Of a stretch of DNA of 64,000 bases, positions 60,544 to 64,000 are shown one piece after another. Location: the NCBI RefSeq assembly GCF_027352905.1, contig NZ_DAIEIF010000050.1, forward strand, positions 1 to 64,000, written 5' to 3'. The translations under genes were made by a program, and so were the position numbers. Position 1 is the stretch's first letter, and each line of letters opens with the position of its first letter. The notes under the pieces are model-generated. The model did not search any database. It had not been told where the DNA came from and worked only from the letters and a program-made list of their open reading frames with translations. This DNA comes from Acidocella sp. Lineage in GTDB: Bacteria > Pseudomonadota > Alphaproteobacteria > Acetobacterales > Acetobacteraceae.

Positions 60544-61926
60544 TTACTGGCGATAGATCTCATGACCATTGTTAGCCACGGCGATCTGCGAGGTGGAAAC
60601 GCCCTTCAGTGTGATCGTGGTCCCATCGGAGAGCAGAATCTGCGATCCGCCTCCGCCCAAAGCAGAACCCACCGTCTCCACGGTCGGGGCGCCTGAATCG
60701 AAGGTGCCGGAGCCATTGATCAGCCAAATCGCGTCATGCGCGCCGAAATCGGTGATGGTGAAATCGCCACCGGTGATGCTGACCTCTTGCCCGCCCAGGG
60801 TCGTATAGGTGCCTAACACGTTATAAATATTCGAGGCGCCTGAAACGGTCGAACCTGTGAGCGTGGTGGAGGATGCCTGGCCGATCAAGAAGTTCTGAGA
60901 TCCGGAACCGCCGGCGGAAACGAGGTCTCCCACCGCCTTCACTGTTCCTATCCCGTAATTTTCAAAGCCCACAAAGAAATCGTTGGACCCGCCGCCGCCG
61001 ATCAGAGATTCCTCGCCCTGGCCCGTATAGAGCAGGTTATTCGCGCCCGACGCGCTCAAGAGATCCTGGGCGCCGCCACCCACCAGCGTCACGTTACCCG
61101 CTCCGCCGACCAGTGAGTTGAAGCCCGCCCGGCCTCCGACAAAGAACCCGCCGGCATTGCCGCCCCAAGCCGTCACCGCGTTATTTGCGTAAACGACGTT
61201 CCCATTAATGATGTAAGTGCCGCCATAAACGGTCTGGGCCTGGGTCGAATTATTGATGAAATCCAGATTGCCGCCCGCCCCCGGCAGAAACGCCACGGAT
61301 GCCACGGCACTATCCGAGGCGGTAACGGTGGCATTATCCGAATTGGCTACAAACACGCTCGTGGTGGCGTTGCCGACCGCATTCACATTGCCCGTGCTGC
61401 CCGTGGGACCGCTCAGGAAAACGGTATCACTGCCGCCCGTGGTGATATACTCGCCAGAAAGCGAACCGCCCCCAACCGAGATCACATCCTTTCCGCCCGC
61501 CGCGTAAATCGAGCTGAACCCGCCGGTGACATTATATGTCACATCGCTATTCGCGCCGAACAGTGCCAGATTGGTGAAGGCCGAGCCGTCAACCGTGACC
61601 ACCCCAGGAAATTCTACCCAAAGGCTGGTGGCCGAGGCGGGGACGGAAACGGAATTCGTCATGGCCGGCCCGTTCGTAATGCCCCCCACACTGTTGAAAT
61701 TGGAAATTTCAAACACAGCAGGAAACGCCGGCCCGCCACTATTAACCGTATCGCCCAAGGCAGGATTGTAATCAGCATAACCGACCATCCCCCCATAAAT
61801 GGAGGAAGCCATCCCGCCAGCATACTGGTTTAAGAATGCATTAATGGAATCAGGCAGTGCGGACGGAATCGTTAAAATTCCGGACTGGCCGTTGAAAGCA
61901 CCGTTAATCGTAATCTGCCCAACCAT
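60544..61926 (-). CDS. RTX-like repeat protein, probable type I-secreted surface protein
   Basis: 460 residues with no N-terminal signal peptide. Rich in Gly, Asn, Ser, Thr and Ala, with almost no Cys or Lys. The middle and C-terminal parts have degenerate Gly-rich beta-roll repeats such as 'GGAGNVTLVGGGAQDLL' and 'GQGEESLIGGGGSNDFFVG', related to hemolysin-type calcium-binding repeats. The end 'LLSDGTTITLKGVSTSQI' looks like a C-terminal type I secretion signal region. 'AAGGGG' precedes the ATG. Likely secreted or an adhesin; ligand unknown. No secretion transporter genes are next to it. The region upstream is AT-rich, unlike the rest of the window. Confidence 0.65.
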   Translation of the reverse strand: MVGQITINGAFNGQSGILTIPSALPDSINAFLNQYAGGMASSIYGGMVGYADYNPALGDTVNSGGPAFPAVFEISNFNSVGGITNGPAMTNSVSVPASATSLWVEFPGVVTVDGSAFTNLALFGANSDVTYNVTGGFSSIYAAGGKDVISVGGGSLSGEYITTGGSDTVFLSGPTGSTGNVNAVGNATTSVFVANSDNATVTASDSAVASVAFLPGAGGNLDFINNSTQAQTVYGGTYIINGNVVYANNAVTAWGGNAGGFFVGGRAGFNSLVGGAGNVTLVGGGAQDLLSASGANNLLYTGQGEESLIGGGGSNDFFVGFENYGIGTVKAVGDLVSAGGSGSQNFLIGQASSTTLTGSTVSGASNIYNVLGTYTTLGGQEVSITGGDFTITDFGAHDAIWLINGSGTFDSGAPTVETVGSALGGGGSQILLSDGTTITLKGVSTSQIAVANNGHEIYRQ

Positions 61927-62237
61927 CGGAATCCCCTTCTCAAACCCACCTTATGCGGGGTGTTTAACGCTGCGTTGCGGAAAATGCAAACAAAAATCCA
62001 CAGGCAGGGTTGTATTTTTTTCATATAAAAGACTCAAAATCAGATAATAGTCTTATTATTAATTTATATCCCTCAACCTTGAGGCAGCGCATTTTAATTA
62101 AAGCGGGGGAAATCCCCGGCTTTTGCCTTGGCGGGCATCTCATAGCTGAAGACGCTGACTACTATTTGAGAGGAAGCGGCAGCCGATCCGCAGAAGGTTC
62201 AGATTACAAATTTGAAACCAAATACAAGCAAGGCGCA
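61927..62237. other. AT-rich upstream region of RTX-like gene
   Basis: About 310 bases. It probably carries the promoter of the RTX-like gene (minus strand); TATA-like elements occur around 62025-62065 and an AAGACT/AGTCTT inverted repeat spans about 62028-62053. A GC hairpin with flanking AAA/TTT near 62099-62123 may terminate nudC. The tracked ORF 62010-62423 runs into antisense nudC and is not believed. Confidence 0.4.
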
Positions 62238-63137
62238 CTATCCCTGCCGCAGCCAAGCCTCGATCAGGCGGCGGGCGATCGACTCCTCGGGCGGAATCGA
62301 AAATCCCAGCGCCTCGCGGTTGCGCACATCCTCACGGGAGAACCAACGAGCATCGAGAATCTCGTTATCCTCCAGCACGATCTCCTCGCTGAGCCCCTCG
62401 CCATGAAATCCCAGCATCAATGAGGCGGGAAAAGGCCAGGGCTGGCTCGCATGGTAGGTCACGGCGCCTACCCGCACACCAGTCTCCTCCATCACTTCCC
62501 GGCGGACGGCATCCTCTAAATTCTCCCCCGGCTCAACGAAGCCCGCGAGAGTGGAGTACATGTTCTGCCTGGCCGGAAAATTTGCGGATTGGCCGAGCAG
62601 CGCCTTTTCCCCCCGCGTGATCAGCATGATCACCGCCGCATCGGTGCGGGGAAAATGCTCTTTTCCGCATTGCTCGCATTGGGCCATCCACCCGGCCTTC
62701 CGCGGCGTCAAAGCCCCCGCGCAGAGCGGGCAGAATTTATGCGTCGCCCGCCAGTTGAACATGCCGAGCGCGGTCAGCAGCAAAGCCGTGTGCGTCGCGG
62801 GCAGGCGGGTCATCAAACTTCGCAACCCGCGGTAATCGCCACCCTCCAGCGCCGCGGGCAGGTCCCGCCCGGTGAAATCCACGGCAAAAACCGGCCGGCC
62901 TTCCACCCGTCCCAGAAACAGGTCGGGCGCCTCGCCAAACGGCGGCAGCAGCGCGGCCCGCAGCCCCGCTGGCGTTTCCTCCACCAGCGCCCTGCCTTCG
63001 TGCAGCACAACGTAGAGGCTCCTGCCATCCTCCGCCGCGCGCGCCTGCCAGGCGGGGTCATCCCGCAGATATGCAGCCCGGTCCAGCGCCATTCCCACCG
63101 GTTCCGGGACGTTTTCGCTTTCATAAAGGGAGGTCAT
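62238..63137 (-). CDS. nudC: NAD(+) diphosphatase / NADH pyrophosphatase NudC
   Basis: Nudix hydrolase that cleaves NAD(H) and removes NAD caps from RNA. 299 residues. N-terminal NUDIX-like domain about 1-130. Zinc ribbon 'CPLCAGALTPRKAGWMAQCEQC' about 138-160. Nudix box 'GFVEPGENLEDAVRREVMEETGV', followed by 'SQPWPFPASLMLGF', the SQPWPFPxS signature specific to NudC. A divergent spacer with the SRP RNA gene lies upstream. Confidence 0.96.
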   Translation of the reverse strand: MTSLYESENVPEPVGMALDRAAYLRDDPAWQARAAEDGRSLYVVLHEGRALVEETPAGLRAALLPPFGEAPDLFLGRVEGRPVFAVDFTGRDLPAALEGGDYRGLRSLMTRLPATHTALLLTALGMFNWRATHKFCPLCAGALTPRKAGWMAQCEQCGKEHFPRTDAAVIMLITRGEKALLGQSANFPARQNMYSTLAGFVEPGENLEDAVRREVMEETGVRVGAVTYHASQPWPFPASLMLGFHGEGLSEEIVLEDNEILDARWFSREDVRNREALGFSIPPEESIARRLIEAWLRQG

Positions 63138-63205
63138 GCCTCACATGTGGCATGGCGGGTTTTTTCTGCCAAGCTTGCGCTTCCCCTCCGCAAAAGCGAT
63201 AATCG

Positions 63206-63308
<103 letters not shown>

Positions 63309-63336
63309 CGGTTTTCTTGCAAGGTCCGCACCGCTC

Positions 63337-64000
63337 ATGGGTTTGTTCGACGACGATGCGCCAGACGCCCCGCCGCCGGGCCCGGGCCTCTTTGGCGATG
63401 AGCCGGATGCCGGGGCGCCCGCGGCGGCGGCCTATCGCGTTCTCGCCCGCAAATACCGCCCCCTCAGCTTTAATGATCTCATCGGCCAGGAGGCGCTGGT
63501 CCGCACCCTGCGCAACGCCTTCGCCATGCGCCGTATCGCCCATGCCTTCATGCTCACCGGCGTGCGCGGCGTGGGCAAAACCACCACGGCCCGGATTCTT
63601 GCCCGCGCGCTCAACTGCACCGGGCCGGACGGCCAGGGCGGCCCCACCCCCGACCCGTGCGGCGTCTGTGAGAATTGCCGGGCGATTCTCGCGGACCGCC
63701 ACCCGGACGTGGTGGAGATGGACGCCGCCTCCAATACCGGCGTGGACGACGTGCGCGAGATCATCGAGGCCACCCGCTTCAAGCCGCTCGCGGCCCGGGT
63801 GAAGGTCTTCATCATCGACGAGGTGCATATGCTCTCCAAGGCGGCGTTCAACGCGCTGCTCAAAACGCTGGAGGAGCCGCCCCCGCATATCAAATTCGTC
63901 CTCGCCACCACGGAGATCCGCAAGGTCCCCGTCACCGTTCTCTCCCGCTGCCAGCGCTTCGATCTCCGGCGCGTGCCGGCGGACACCCTCGCCGCCCATT
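63337..64000 (+). CDS. dnaX: DNA polymerase III gamma/tau subunit, N-terminal part
   Basis: Clamp-loader ATPase, cut by the window end after 221 codons. A 30-residue acidic/Pro-rich lead, then 'YRVLARKYRPLSFNDLIGQEALVRTL', Walker A 'GVRGVGKTTTARILARALNC', the zinc module 'CGVCENCRAI', 'EMDAASNTGVDDVREI', Walker B 'VFIIDEVHMLSKAAFNALLKTLEEPP' and the arginine finger region 'RCQRFDLRRV'. ATG 63337. The tau-specific C-terminus and any frameshift site lie outside. Confidence 0.96.
   Translation, partial: MGLFDDDAPDAPPPGPGLFGDEPDAGAPAAAAYRVLARKYRPLSFNDLIGQEALVRTLRNAFAMRRIAHAFMLTGVRGVGKTTTARILARALNCTGPDGQGGPTPDPCGVCENCRAILADRHPDVVEMDAASNTGVDDVREIIEATRFKPLAARVKVFIIDEVHMLSKAAFNALLKTLEEPPPHIKFVLATTEIRKVPVTVLSRCQRFDLRRVPADTLAAH

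Noticed and set aside
62010-62423. 137-codon plus-strand ORF in the AT-rich region
   Set aside because: More than a third is antisense to nudC; no ribosome binding site or motif.

Overview
The window is high-GC DNA from an alphaproteobacterium, most likely Rhodospirillales/Acetobacteraceae. This is inferred from gene content and order, not from a database search. The clues are an MmgR/alpha-r8-type small RNA with the UUUCCUCCCU core, a small 4.5S SRP RNA directly upstream of dnaX, a hybrid malic enzyme-phosphotransacetylase, a zinc-free L31, a DinB with an N-terminal Cys-rich ribbon, and a compact ffh-rpsP-rimM-trmD-rplS-leuCDB block. Most of the window is ordinary core genome, densely packed with many 1-4 base stop/start overlaps.

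Layout. 1-2.9 kb: tail of a ROK kinase and two surface-polysaccharide genes. 3-9.8 kb: ffh, rpsP, rimM, trmD, rplS, leuC, leuD, leuB and tRNA-Arg. 9.8-11.3 kb: gene-poor scar with one orphan TIM-barrel gene. 11.3-18 kb: amino-acid permease, tRNA-Ser, the sRNA, N-formylglutamate amidohydrolase, a frameshifted flippase, an ArsB-like permease and an MFS exporter. 18-24.4 kb: uppP, SGNH hydrolase, maeB, tRNA-Leu, lipB, an LLM flavoenzyme, and small entericidin and CsbD genes. 24.4-33 kb: ruvX, gatCAB, thiolase, Gfo/Idh oxidoreductase, secDF. 33.1-49.9 kb: a seven-gene alpha-glucan/trehalose operon (glgE, treS-maltokinase fusion, glgB, glgX, treZ, malQ, treY). 50-54.2 kb: flagellar filament operon fliC-fliD-fliS-flgM-flgN. 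54.2-64 kb: rpmE, acyltransferase, SDR, dinB, flavin reductase, gshB, a small ORF, msrB, an RTX-like secreted protein, nudC, SRP RNA and the start of dnaX.

How the genes work together. The alpha-glucan operon holds both directions of a trehalose-glucan circuit. TreS, maltokinase, GlgE and GlgB turn trehalose into branched glucan. GlgX, MalQ, TreY and TreZ trim glucan and release trehalose. The most interesting regulatory signal is the octamer TGCAATGC. It occurs six times in four intergenic regions and I found it only once in coding sequence. At the sRNA gene it forms an imperfect palindrome over the -35 box; another copy lies just upstream of glgE. Because MmgR limits polyhydroxybutyrate storage in Sinorhizobium, and PhaR/AniA-type regulators bind TGC-rich DNA, I propose a carbon-storage regulon joining the sRNA and the glucan operon. 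This is a hypothesis only. No CRISPR array, intact insertion sequence, prophage or toxin-antitoxin pair was recognised.
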